From assembly GCA_028829895.1 (NCBI GenBank), contig CM054181.1, forward strand, positions 110,829,360 to 110,893,359: DNA of 64,000 nt, given 5' to 3'. The position numbers were made by a program, and so were the translations under genes. Below the pieces are notes generated by a model. It saw only the letters and a program-made list of their open reading frames with translations. It did not search any database and was not told the origin of the DNA. Shown here piece by piece: positions 49,181-61,020 of the stretch. Numbering within the stretch: position 1 is the stretch's first letter; every line of letters begins with the position of its first letter. The DNA comes from Sinotaia quadrata. Its lineage: Eukaryota; Mollusca; Gastropoda; Architaenioglossa; Viviparidae.

Positions 49181-49342
49181 ATTGATGATTGTGATAAAAT
49201 ACTAATCCATTCCCTGTTAACTAACATCTCTGGAGCAACATTCAATCAAAGTAATACGAGCAGTGACGATCCAGACTCGAAAGTTAACCAATCACTACTC
49301 CGAAACTTGAGGAAGACATGCATTCATAAGCGCTCGGTATAA
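49181..49342 (+). CDS. Weak candidate terminal exon
   Basis: A long pyrimidine-rich stretch (49085-49160) leads to ctgtggtgag, a possible acceptor. It is followed by an open frame of 53 residues rich in Ser, Asn and Asp that ends in TAA at 49340-49342. Composition is protein-like (LLTNISGATFNQSNTSSD), but there is no known domain, and the acceptor is only fair. It could equally be chance. Confidence 0.15.
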   Translation: MDDCDKILIHSLLTNISGATFNQSNTSSDDPDSKVNQSLLRNLRKTCIHKRSV

Positions 49343-49344
49343 AC

Positions 49345-50715
49345 AGATCTAGTCAATGTGGTGCCATCTGGTTCGAAGCAGTTCAGCAAACTCTTTGATG
49401 CTAACCGTTTGGATGGTAAACAGCATGCGCAGCCATGTTCAGAACGAAGCAAGATGGCTGTTTGTGTTTATTAATTTCAACAAGTCGAACTCTACGCCCG
49501 CTTATGCTGACTGGAGGGACCGCTCACCCCACCTTCCTATCTAACTTTGAGAGACGGCACACACTGCGCATGTGCATGTTATGACGTTGCCGGCTTTTCT
49601 GTGGGTCTGGATAGAGGTCTTTCGGGTCCACAGGCTCTACTCTAGTGTCCCTGAGTGTTGCGACGAACACTTTGATTGGAACGATTTTGAATACAGTTAG
49701 ATCTAACCGAGACGTGTAATCGCGAGAAGAGATCTGTGTCAAGCAACATCGTCTTATATTGATAACAATTTCGTTTTCAGTGTTTTTAAATGATGAAACT
49801 AACTTAACATAATTAAAACAAATTCGAACTCCCACTATACCTATAGTGCACACCCTAGGAAATAGCGTTCCGCTGATTCTCTCCCTTTAGATGAATTTGC
49901 ATAAAGTATTTATAACACAACTGTTTTACTTTCACCTCAATTCCCAGAATATGTAAATAAAATCAAACGACACGCGCGCGCGCGAACACACACATACACG
50001 AATACACGGTATTCAAATGAAGACGAATGTAAACAGTGTTGAAAGAAGTATTCTCTCCCCTCTAAAGAGTTACCCTGCTGAGTGTTTGGACAGCGGAAGA
50101 AGCCATATGTTGTGCGCATAGGCCCGACTGGCACGAACTGTTTTGACACAAGAAAACTAAAATATTGATGCGGGTGGTACAGGCATTAATGCACCACCCA
50201 GTCTTAACTAAGGTTACGTTGGTGCTAGCCAAAGTGACGCAATTGGTTGACTCACCTTAACAGCCCCGATGCGAATTGTTTCATGTTATTTATTTTAATG
50301 TTATTTGTGTACACTTGTCTTACTTTGTGGCAGTGTTTTGTGCAAATGTCTTTTCGTATACTACACGATTTAGTCGCAGGAATTTAAAATTGACACCCCG
50401 TATTAAACCAGACTTGCTAACTTAGTAGTGTGCTTACATAAAACCTAAATTTATACCACTTTCAAATCAAGTGTAAAACCCACAACAGCAGCAAAGAGAA
50501 GAAAAAAAGAAAGTAAGGAATCACTGCAACAAAAAAACAACTAAAAGCTCACAAAACAGCAACTGAATGTACTCCACTTTTGAGAGAGCTTTTAGTAGAT
50601 ATAGAAAATTATTTCACTCTGAAGGTAATAATCCTGTCTACATAGAACTTAACGTTCTCAACTTAAAACCTAGGTGCCCTATCAGCAATTATAACCATTA
50701 ATCCTATTTGCATTG
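49345..50715. other. Non-coding stretch, no gene recognised
   Basis: Contains a short CG/CA tract near 49971-49995. The overlapping minus-strand frame at 49524-49853 has no recognisable domain. Confidence 0.4.
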
Positions 50716-50719
50716 TACT

Positions 50720-51350
50720 CATATGTACACTTACGAAACAAATATCTTGTGTGCATTGTCCCAACATTAACACTTAGGAATCAAATTAATAGCCTGTGTT
50801 GCATTGTCTCTTCAATAACACTTAACCAATCTAGCAAATATTTTGCTTGCATTGTTACAATTACGAACCAAGTAAGATCCTGTGTATATTGTCCGTAAAT
50901 GTACAAATCCAGAAAGTACCCAGTTTTTGAATTGTTGCACTTATGAATCATATCCAATATGCATTGCTATGAATCATATCTTGTATGCATTGTCACACTT
51001 ACGAACTGTATCCTGTGTGCATTGTTATGAATCATATCCTGTATGCATTGTCACACTTACGAACTATATCCTGTGTGCATTGTTATCAATCATATCCTGT
51101 ATACATGTTACACTTACGAATCATGTCCTGTATGCATTGTCACACTTACGAATCATATCCTGTATGCATTGTTATGAATCATATCCTGTATGCACTGTCA
51201 CACTTACGAATCATATCCTATGTGCATTGTTATACTGGCGAAATACATCCTGTCAAATGTTACATTTAGAATTAAGCAAATATCCTGTTTTGCAATGCCG
51301 CACTTACGGATCATATCCTGTATGTATTGTTACACTTACAAAACTTATTA
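50720..51350. repeat. Minisatellite with 32-bp and 26-bp subunits
   Basis: The long unit is cacacttacgaatcatatcc followed by tgtatgcattgt. The short unit is tatgaatcatatcctgtatg followed by cattgt. They alternate in the centre (50960-51230) and decay outward. The open frame at 50882-51391 is repeat-driven. Confidence 0.93.
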
Positions 51351-51359
51351 TCTCTCGCT

Positions 51360-52805
51360 GTGTGTGTGTCTCTGTATTCCTCATTTGTTAATAATCAATG
51401 TATCTTTCTTATTCAATATGCAATTTATAGTGATTTGAATGGACCAAATTACTAAAAAGTTACATCTTTTGTTTCTTGACAGTAATTTAATTGGTGCCTT
51501 GTAGTCCAGTTATTGAAAATTCGAAATCGTAACATTTCTGGAAATGATCCAGATAATGCCAGCGATATTTCACTAGCACTTTAGACATCTACCTCACTTG
51601 CAAAGTTGTAGTTGTTCGTTGGACAAATTCTTTGTGCAGTGAATGGCGAAAACACTTTCACTGATTTCCATCTGGGCCTGCTTAATCCTTCAAATGACGC
51701 ATAAAAGTCAGTCATCTTGTCACTGACTTGCTTTAATTTTAAAGCAAGGTTTATGTTCTGTTTTTTCCCCCCATTCATCTACTTTTAGCTCTACTACTCT
51801 ACTACCCCCCCCCCCAGCAAATCCATCCCTTTTAAATTTTTATTATTGAAACATTACATTACTTGTAACTACTGAAACTCACTTTCTCATGTAACACCAG
51901 TTTTCAGTTGTTGTTGTTTTTTTTTTTAATTTTTAAATGGAGGTTGTTGCATTTAGTACATCAGTTGTGAATATTGGGATTAACCACTGAACAAGAGCAC
52001 ACTTGGGTCTAGTATACGTTAAATAGTCACAGGATTGTTACGAATCAGTTCACTCACACGAAAGCCCTTGATTGGAATGCATACACGACGTGCCTGCACT
52101 TTGTTAGCGGAATTCTGGCTTATATGCCTGCCTACATAGAATTTGCTTTCAGTATTAGAGGTTGTCAGGGAAGTCTAGGCAAATTATGCCGAATTATGAA
52201 ACATTTTTGTTTGTATTTTATTAACGTTTTATTAACTGTCATTATTTAATTTATGAGAATGCATAATTCTGCTAATCGAATTGCGCATTGACGGTGCAGT
52301 AGTTGTTTACGAGTTAGTAAAATGTAGGTCACTCAAAAGGTGAAGGACAGGTATGGGAAACCATCAACCAGATACGAGACGCCCATATTTGGTTACTTGC
52401 ATTCTGTGTCAGGACGTAGTGTTAATTCACTAGCTGACCCAGCGTCCCTTCATATAAGCTCGTCAATAAATTAAATTCTTTAGACGCACACATTTCACCA
52501 CACTCATGACCAAGGGCAGATTACCGTGTCCATATTGACCGCGCATGAATAGTACGAGAGAGCCGGTCTCGGGAACCACCCCAAGTAACGGAAGATCTTC
52601 TGAGGACAATGCCCAGAGTTCTTATCCGATGTTGGGTTGACCATAACGGAAGATAACTGCAGCGTGACGTCGTCAATGTGGGAGCAGAAAAGACGACTGC
52701 AGATCTTCAGAAGACTCTAGTTAAGTGTGCTCAACCCGATTAATGAACAAGATCTAAAAACAATATATAACAATAGGGCTAGGCAGGATAGACTAACTCT
52801 AGAAC
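51360..52805. other. Non-coding stretch, no gene recognised
   Basis: C-run near 51806 and T-run near 51920. TATA-like catataagc near 52455 with aataaa shortly after may mark a promoter and poly-A signal of old retroelement sequence linked to family Y copy 3. Confidence 0.35.
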
Positions 52806-52809
52806 TTTC

Positions 52810-53160
52810 TGCATATTAACTAATGTTCTTTTATTACAGTTTGTTATTAAATTTCATTTGTTATCTTTACCCATTGTTGCATAATTTGATGTAATGACGA
52901 CTGATGGAAAGCTAGTTGGGGGCGGAACCGGCATAATAGAATCACAATCTTAACTAATAAATAAAGGGAAAGATAACGTTACTAGCTTGAGCACGTCAAC
53001 TGATTTATCTGGCGATGTGTCATTGCATAATAGTCTGAATCTCTGGCATACTCATAGAAGATAGGTCAGGCCATCCGGCTGTCGCTATTATTAGAAGTTA
53101 ATCAATAACCAATATAAGACAAGAGTCGTTAAACATAACCAGACACGTGAGAGAGGTTAA
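52810..53160 (+). mobile_element. Family Y dispersed element, copy 3
   Basis: Homologous to 48600-48960 in the same order: tttgttattaaattt, ttgcataatttgatgtaatg, ttgggggcgg, aaagggaaagataa, gtcaactgatttatc, gataggtcaggccatccgg, ctgtcgctatt, aaccagacacgtg. No coding capacity seen. Confidence 0.7.
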
Positions 53161-53164
53161 GTAA

Positions 53165-53925
53165 ACAGATATGTCTGCATAAGTATACTTCCTTATTATA
53201 GTACACACTGACGTAGAATATGTCTACATTGACGTTCTATTGTGAAAGCGTACTAATTTAGAATATATCTGTATTATGCCAGTATATGACATACCTGAAA
53301 TTCCAACGTCAAGCATGCCAAATTAAGGCATGCCTTCATTATGACAACTCCAGATTGCATGCTGGCCACATGTTGTTCAGAAAACGTATTATACCAGTAA
53401 TGTTTGTGGTTTAGATTTCAGGGAGATAACTCGTGCGTTATAGTAGCTCTTAACTTAAACGAGAGTTGAGTCATTTGATATTTATGGACATTTCTCTAAA
53501 ATAAAAACATTTAAATAAATTTCCCCACCGGCAACATATTGCGATCCCATCTTTATTTTTAAATGTCACTCTCAGCATAACCATCTTCATAGCTGGACAA
53601 GTTAGCATGTTTTTTGTTTAACAAAGTACGAACTCGCGTGACGTCGAAGCAGTTGGCTTGGAGAAGCGCCATTAGTCTGGAACCGATGGCCTTCGGCAAA
53701 ATCTGACACGTGCCCGTGTATGTTTGAAATGTCTTATAGTCTGTCAAGCATGTCAGTGGCACCCATATGTTTTGGTAAATCTGTTTGTGGCTGGAATTTT
53801 TGTGAAAGGTGAGAGGGGGGTCGGAGAAAACGTGACAAGCCACATCCCATTTCAGTTTACAAATCGTGTTTTGCATGTATCCTCGGCCTCATTTTAGCTT
53901 TTCTTACCGATATATTTGCTCTCTC
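53165..53925. other. Non-coding stretch, no gene recognised
   Basis: A minus-strand frame at 53559-53876 of 105 residues has no recognisable domain and no repeat basis. It is noted but not called as a gene. Confidence 0.35.
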
Positions 53926-53929
53926 TTCC

Positions 53930-54310
53930 TTTACTTACTGATATCTACGGTCTCCCTCTAGTTTTACTTATATCTACGGTCTCTCTCTAAAACGAGAGAG
54001 AGAGAGATCTACGGTTCCTTCTAGTTTTACTTACTGATATCTACGGTCTCCTTCTAGTTTTACTTACTGATATCTACGGTCTCTCTCTAGATTTACTTAC
54101 TAATATCTTCGGTTTCCCTCTAGTTTTACTTACTGAGATCTACGGTCTCTGTCTAGATTTACTTACTTCGGTTTCCCTCTAGTTTTACTTACTGAGATCT
54201 ATGGTCTCTCTCTAGTTTTATTTACTGATATCTATGGTTTTTCTCTAGTTTTACTTACTGATATCTACGGTCTCTATCTAGTTTTACTTACTGATATCTA
54301 TGATCTCACA
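53930..54310. repeat. 33-bp minisatellite, about 11 copies
   Basis: The unit is tctagttttacttactgata followed by tctacggtctctc. One copy carries an inserted inverted piece, ctaaaacgagagagagagag, near 53990. Confidence 0.93.
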
Positions 54311-54399
54311 CTTGATTTGGATCTCTGTGGTTGCTCTCTAAATACGGATATATTTTTGTCCTCATACTTATTTCAAATATCTGCCATCTATCCTCTCGC

Positions 54400-54540
54400 T
54401 CTTACTACTGGTCTCTGGTATCCTACTGCTTGATACGATCTTACTCTTATTACTGATACGTGCGGTATCCTACTGTCTGATGCGATCTTATTCTTATTAC
54501 TGATATGTGCGGTATCCTACTGCCTAATACGATCTAAGAC
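54400..54540. repeat. Minisatellite, about 48-bp unit, three copies
   Basis: The phrase ggtatcctactgcctgatac followed by gatcttactcttattactga recurs with small changes. Confidence 0.88.
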
Positions 54541-55037
54541 TGAATTTGTCTACTATATCAATGTAGAACTTTTAAACTTTCGGTATCTTCAGCCTAGAAA
54601 CGTGTTCCCTTTGGAACTCACATTAAATGTAGTTGAATTCGGAGAAATAGCAGACTGAATTAAATTATTTTGTAACTGTAATTTAATTTTTATTATTTTT
54701 CATAAGCATAGCAGAGTGCTTTGTTTGAAAATGAATTTTTTTGCGTTGTCCGTTCCTTGCTTACTGGTGTCTGATATCTACTTGCAGAGCTAATCTAACG
54801 CACCTTAAATTATAAAGAGGTAAGATCCTGTTACTATTGCTATTTATTTTTACCTTTATATACTCAAATTATTTTGTTTCCATTAATGATGCCACCACCA
54901 CCCTCTTTTCCCCCCCCCTCACTGTAGAAAAATTAGGACAGAGTGTGTTAATGTACATACTTGTATTGTTACATATACATGTAAACAGTCATACTCCAAC
55001 CAAGCAGGTAAGTATATAGCAGCATTTTAATTAAATG

Positions 55038-55040
<3 letters not shown>

Positions 55041-55104
<64 letters not shown>
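55041..55104. repeat. TC microsatellite
   Basis: Thirty-two uninterrupted TC units. Confidence 0.98.
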
Positions 55105-55107
<3 letters not shown>

Positions 55108-55580
55108 CTTGGAGTGTCATGTTTGCCGTAGCACCTGGTCGTTGCGGCTTAACAATGACTGGCGTATTTTGTCAATGACCTTTTGTTACGCGTCTTGGTT
55201 TCTACCGCAAATCCACCACCACCACCCCACCCTACTCTCCCTTGTGGGGAGTTTCGCTCGTTTTTATTTTTGTTTCCCCTGTGCTTCGTCCTTTCCGTCC
55301 CCCTCCCCTACCAGACGGCTGATATAAGAGCCAGGTGCTAACAGCAGCAACAAACAGTCTTTACAATGTTGTGCTCGTGCCGACTGTTATCACGATGAAC
55401 ACTGCGCGTTTCTTTAGATCGTATTTCTTCCTGCGTTGTCCCACCCACCGTCACTCCTGTTGCTGGCGTTGATCTCGCGTTCGTGTATACTGTATAGCTT
55501 ACAGTTAATTTTTAAAAGAATTTTTATCAACGTCCTTTGTATTTGGATTGGTCAGTTCAAGACTATATCTCACCACCACC
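55105..55580. other. CpG-richer non-coding stretch with TATA-like motif
   Basis: gatataagagcc near 55321 followed by caacaaacagtc could be a core promoter. The frames at 55109-55327 and 55436-55771 show no known domain, and the second runs into the CA repeat. Confidence 0.25.
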
Positions 55581-55585
55581 ACCCC

Positions 55586-55681
<96 letters not shown>
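55586..55681. repeat. CA microsatellite, longest in window
   Basis: About 48 uninterrupted AC units. It opens frames encoding Thr-His repeats on one strand and Cys-Val repeats on the other, which are artefacts. Confidence 0.98.
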
Positions 55682-55682
<1 letters not shown>

Positions 55683-55924
55683 TATCCGTTTTTCTCTTCC
55701 ACTCTCTGTGTTTCGTATCGCTGCCTCTGCAATTTCTTTTATTAATATTTATGGATTTTTCACTTCCCTGAATGTTGATCACCTGTAGACTCTTACCGGA
55801 ATAGAGACCACTGTGCTTCTATAATTATCATTGTAAAACATAATTCCTTTCATTAACTCCCTCTCCAGAATGAAAGTTTTCCGAGAAGATGGACATATAT
55901 GCCTGTCCCTATCCATATGTTGAT

Positions 55925-56155
55925 GCATTGTCCAGTCACTCTAGTCCTTGCATTTAGTCACACTAGTCCTTGCATTAGTCACTCTCGTTCACGCATTGTT
56001 TAGTCACTCTATTCCTTGCATTAAGTCACTCTAGTTCACGCCTAGTCTAGTCACTCTATTCCTTGCATTTAGTCACTAGTTCATGCATTGTCTAGTCACT
56101 CTAGTACTTGCATTTAGTCACACTAGTTCATGCATTATCTAGTAATTCTAGCCCA
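55925..56155. repeat. Minisatellite, about 25-27-bp unit, roughly eight copies
   Basis: The unit is tagtcactctagtccttgca followed by ttt, alternating with a version ending gttcatgcattgtc. Confidence 0.9.
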
Positions 56156-56159
56156 TGCA

Positions 56160-57580
56160 TACAGCAGACTGATATAGCTGGAAACCGTATAAGTGCTCGG
56201 CACTTTTTAACCGTCTTTCTATTATAACCAAGATATAACTCTGGTATAAAATTGTAAATGGTACGACGTTTATCAGCGCACATAAACACACTGTGGGGGA
56301 TTTTTCAGCTGCAAAGCAGACAGCCACTGTCTCTTGAGATCTGAGTCCAGTGGCATTCGATAGAAAGCGAAGGATACATCACATTGACAGTCACATGGTT
56401 TGATTGGAAACTGTTCTTCACAAGATTCATTTAATGTCTTTAAACATTTTCTCCAGTTGATTGTACTTCCAGCACTGCACAGTACGCTTCAGTGCTTTGT
56501 TTATTGTTTACAACTTAAGAAAACAATATTAAATGCGAGTGATTCGTGTTCAATGAAAGCTGGAATTTGACCACGAAAATCTATTTTTACAACAGCTATG
56601 GCAGCGCACATGCTACTTGACCTATATGTTTAGGAAAATTGGTGATGTCCAGGAAACGCGATCTGACGTATTTTGGTGCGTATCGGCCCGCTAATGCACG
56701 TGTGTGCAGACCGGTCCACTTTTGTCATTTAGTCACGTGATTAATGGACTAAATATTAAGCTGAAGTATTATGACTTCGTCTACATTGGCTTGGTTAAGT
56801 TATTTAGGCAGTAGCGGTAATCCCTCATGAAATGGGTATTGAGATGGTGTATATTATGGTTCTATAGGAATCCAACGAGCACAAAACAGCAACAGCAAAA
56901 AGCTTTTAGGATAATTTATCAGTCAGTGGTTTTTTAAAATGAGAAGGTAAATGAAATTGAGGGCGGGTACCTCTTGCATCCTCACAGAATGTCAGTATAA
57001 TAACGATAAAGAAAACAGTCACGTTTCTAAGTAACTTTGCGTTTAAAACTGTTGAATAAACATATGCAACAGAAATGCATTTCAATGTATTTGTAAGTAG
57101 AATACACATTTATATTCATCTGTAACAACGTTTTAGGATTTAGCTAACATGCTAGTCTTTTTTTTAAATTTTAAAATAAAACATGTTTTCGCTTTCTTTT
57201 TACCAGTTGCTAGGCTTTTGATTGACTGATTGTCGTGTTTTGTTTTAATTTTTAAAGTTGCCAAGTATGGATTGAAGCCTTGGGGCATTAAACACAACAC
57301 AGTCATTACTGTCGCCTACACTTTTTAAGAGTCCAGATGTTCGATTCTATCTTGAAGGAGATTGAAAAATCATGCTTGTCGGATGATGACAAATCTGTAC
57401 CCGAGTGAGAGAATATGTACTGGGTAAAAATTTCCATCACAGTTGAAAATCAAAATATATCGTAGAGGAAATGGAAATCAACGTCGAGAAAGAAAAAAAT
57501 GACAAAAAAGAAAAATAATATCACAACTCCCCACCCCCTTCAATTTATATCATTTTCCCCATTTCCTTTCAAAAACTGCA
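56160..57580. other. Non-coding stretch, no gene recognised
   Basis: No domain-like frame, tandem array or transposon hallmark that I could support. Confidence 0.4.
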
Positions 57581-57786
57581 GAATCTTTCCTCATGCTCTT
57601 GCACCTGGATGCGAAATCAGCATTAGTTGAAGTGGGCACACATCCGTAACGATTGAAAGAAAAAAACCCACATCTTTATCGGCACTGCATGATTGTCATA
57701 GTGAACATTCCTACAGCACATGTCGCGATCGCGTTCACATGGGTGTTTCAGACAAGCAGTAACTAGAGTGTCATGGTGATGCTTCA

Positions 57787-57800
57787 GTAACCATGGAAAC
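57787..57800. promoter_or_regulatory. X-box-like site (RFX)
   Basis: gtaaccatggaaac matches the RFX X-box GTNRCC-(0-3)-RGYAAC with one mismatch and a 2-base spacer. Confidence 0.35.
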
Positions 57801-58005
57801 AAATCTCCATTCGAGTGATGGCCGGGATGGCGAGTGTAGTTAGCACTCATACAATTGAGCGCCGTTTGCCCAGCAGCAGTGCTTCAGTGTTTCAACCTGG
57901 CACAGACAGATTTTCCGCATGGCCGTGAGATGCTGGGGAGGAAACAGCTGTTGGAATCGTAATCTCCAGGTGAATCCAGTCGTCTTTTGCAGGGAACATA
58001 TTTTG

Positions 58006-58018
58006 GTCGCCTGGCAAC
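58006..58018. promoter_or_regulatory. X-box-like site (RFX)
   Basis: gtcgcctggcaac matches GTNRCC-N-RGYAAC exactly with a 1-base spacer, about 220 bp from a second X-box-like site. The interval is richer in CpG than its surroundings. Confidence 0.4.
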
Positions 58019-58089
58019 ATAGGAACTCCACATTAGAGTGACATCTCAAGTGACTGTTCTAAAATGTGTCTAAAGCACCTAAAGCAGGT

Positions 58090-58250
58090 GGCATATGTCT
58101 ATGGAGAAGACACACTGAGCTTTGTTTATGGAGAAGACACACTGAGCTTTGTTTATGGAGAAGACACACCTAGCTCTGTTTATGGAGAAGACACACTGAG
58201 CCTTGTTTATGGAGAAGACACACCTAGCTCTGTTTATGGAGAAGACACAT
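58090..58250. repeat. 27-bp minisatellite, six copies
   Basis: The unit is tttatggagaagacacactg followed by agctttg, alternating with a cctagctctg version. It is nine codons long, giving a repeated VYGEDT frame (58064-58285) with no other support as a gene. Confidence 0.95.
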
Positions 58251-58254
58251 GGGC

Positions 58255-58865
58255 AAAATACACTGCGCCCAAAAGTCCGCAGTGATAGCTTTACTTGTAG
58301 AAGAGAGAGAGAAAAAAGCTGTGAGTTATTGCCGTTTTAAGTTTGATTCTGTCATACGCTTATAATAACTTGAGAGAAGTCAAGCACTCTGGACTGTCTA
58401 GAGTTTTAATATAAGTCATATATATTTTATGGTTTATGGTTTTATGGTTTTTCTTACATATACTTACTTGTGAAAGGGGCGTCCTCTTCTCAGTTTGTTT
58501 TGGCCTTTTATTGCAAGGCATATTTGTTAATTAATAATGAACGATTTCCAAAACATGTCTTCAGAAATGTTGTGTTTGTTTGGTATTTCCAAAATGGTTA
58601 TACTGAAGCTTCAGTTGGAGACACATCGGATGCGCTTACTATCAGTGGTTGTCCATTTATATATAGATCAGTGGGTTAAAGAGCGTAATGCTAGTGGAAA
58701 ACGCAACGTTATATGCAGTGCTTTAAAAATATTTAATTAACGTTAATACTAGTCGTATACTCTGTGCACTCTATGTCTAAATATTTAAAAAGCATAATAC
58801 TAGTAGTGGTGCATTTTATCGGTATACGTAGCAATTAAACGGTTAAACTAGTGCTCCATACATTG
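58255..58865. repeat. Decayed tandem sequence, unit about 50-58 bp
   Basis: Apart from a tatggtttatgg tract near 58428, no gene is seen. From about 58684 the phrase taatactagt(g/c) recurs at roughly 50-bp steps (58686, 58743, 58794, 58843), apparently ancient relatives of the 58-bp array at 61 kb. Confidence 0.4.
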
Positions 58866-58871
58866 TGTTTG

Positions 58872-59185
58872 AACTGTGCAATGCTAGAGGCCCAAACAGT
58901 TCAATGCAAGAGACCCAAACAGTGCAGTGCTAGAGGCCCATATAGTGCAATGCTCGAGGCCCAAATAGTTCAATGCTAGAGGCCCAAACAGTGCAATGCT
59001 AGAGGCCCAAATAGTGCAATGCTAGAGGCCCAAACAGTACAGTGTTAGAGGCCCAAACAGTGCAATGCTAGAGGCCCAAATAGTGCAATGCTAGAGGTCC
59101 AAACAGTGCAGTGCTAGAGGCCCAAACAGTGCAATGCTAGAGGCCCAAACAGTGCAGTGCTAGAGGCCCAAATAGTGCAATAAAG
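58872..59185. repeat. 23-bp minisatellite, about 13 copies
   Basis: The unit is cccaaacagtgcaatgctag followed by agg. Variants aatag and gcagtg are interspersed. Confidence 0.95.
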
Positions 59186-59387
59186 GGCAAATTAAACACG
59201 TAATACCAGCTGTCCACACTGGGACAGCGTACATGTAATGTGTATCTAATAAGCACTAGTTGCCCACACAACACGACAGTGTCTTGTTTAATCATTGCAA
59301 CACTAGTACAGCACATTGCATTGTTTGTGCTAGCGTGTTTAAACGTTTTGTAATAATACTAATCCACTCAGCGTTACTTTCTATTAG

Positions 59388-59445
59388 ATGTTGTAATATA
59401 AATAGTACTCAGAATTCGGTAATAATTAAGCATGTATACTATTTG
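59388..59445. repeat. Single diverged unit of the 58-bp array, upstream of copy B
   Basis: gatgttgtaatataaatagt followed by actcagaattcggtaataat matches the 61.0-61.3 kb unit gatgacgtaatactaatagt followed by actcagaatgcgataataat. Confidence 0.75.
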
Positions 59446-61020
59446 CATATCCATATTTTTTCTAAACTTAATTATATGTAAATTGATAAACTGTCGAAGT
59501 GACCCGACCTTGAGCACTCCTTATCACGGTATTTTTGTAAGTGTCAGAGTTGGAGTAAACACTCGAGGTGCAATGTAAACCAGTACCAAGTGGATAAGTA
59601 GTTTTTTTTTTTAATTATCCAAATGGTTGCGTTTTACGAGATCGAGACCAGCCAATGGGCTTGTTCATAAGTTTACACGCTGTAGATAATCCTATTGTCT
59701 GATCATTTGAATTTGGTGTGGCGTGAAGACTGGTCATGAAAGGTGGCCATTAGCTTAACGGTGAATTAACTGACTGATTGAGAGAGAATGGACTTAGAAA
59801 TATGTCATGTATTTTTGCTATTGATATGTTGTGTTTTATATAGAGATGTATTATGTGAGTACACTATTAATTCTACAAATTGTGAACTATGATACTTATA
59901 AGTGGTATGCTAAACATTTTACATTCTTTTTAATGAATCTGCTCATAAAACTGATATGCTGTATTTATTATGCTGTGTGCATGTATCCAGCTAATGAATA
60001 CTGTTGTAAGAAACTGTAGTTGATAATTGAATATAAGAAAGAATGGAGTTAAAAAAAAATAAACTGGAAACATTGTGTGTGATTCCTGATTATATTTTTT
60101 ACAGCGACAAAGCAACCTTTCCTCATGTTATTTGAATCTCCTGAATTATTGATTATAATCCTCTATGACTATGATAGGCACAGGAAGCATTTATCGCAGT
60201 GTGTAAGTGTAAATAATACACTACACTCCATTGATGTGTGGTGGCAAGGTATGCCGAATACATCGAACAATTTCTGGCTCAAGGAAGTACTGGAAAATTG
60301 CTACAATTGTTGTTCTGCTCGAAGGAACTGGTACAGCAAATGAGTGCTCAGGTTAGCTTCGAGAAAATATCAGTTTTTACATGAGGAGAGAAATACTTGG
60401 AATTGACGTGAACAATAAACTTGTGACTTTTATATGTAAAGCTCATGAAAAGGACATTGCAGCTTCATCTTTACATGGTTACATAGAATCTATTGTTGCT
60501 TATTTCTACTAACTCCATTTCTGTTCTCTGATAAGAACTATCCTGTGATTATATTGACACTATTGTTGAATTGTATTTAGGATATAAGACTGTAAATATT
60601 AAAATTATTTTAATGTGGTTTTGTGATTGAAGTCAAGTAATCTTTATCATTGTATTTGTTATATGCATACTTGATTGTTGATTTAATAAATTTATTGACC
60701 TTCTTACACATATTAATAATCTTATGTTTGAGAAGAAAAGGGGTGGATAGGGACTCGCTGAATATAGATAAAGAGGTGGATTGTCTTATCCTTTAGTTAG
60801 AAATTTCCACCTACGGTAATATTGTATGAGAGTAAATGTATGTCTTTAATGCTTGGAAGAGAGAAAACGTTTACAGCGACTGCACATCCGCCAAGTGAGA
60901 GAGACAAGTGCTGTCTTATGGAGAATTATTAAATTAAGATTATCATTATTTGTAATTAGTTATGGACGATTAATTAATTAATTACAATCATAACCATTAA
61001 CTAGGTGGCGTTGGCGTCTC
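59446..61020 (+). mobile_element. Family X dispersed element, near-complete copy B
   Basis: Matches copy A (21326-22925, minus strand) end to end and copy C over its 5' part. It lacks the 30-bp triplication of copy A. A frame at 60125-60343 shares an SVN-TLH--DVWWQ-M stretch with copy A, and both have a ttttacag/tttttcag acceptor-like site just before, but copy A is not open throughout. Immediately outside the element on both sides are units of one 58-bp array, so it appears to have landed within that array. Confidence 0.85.

Noticed and set aside
50882..51391. 169-residue frame, longest in the window
   Set aside because: It is repetitive (ESYPVCIV-like) and produced by the 26/32-bp minisatellite.
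53559..53876. 105-residue minus-strand frame without repeat origin
   Set aside because: No recognisable domain or splice signals; length is compatible with chance in 64 kb.
55436..55788. Frames of Thr-His or Cys-Val repeats
   Set aside because: They are translations of the CA microsatellite. The same applies at 7111, 19824, 28122 and 46856.
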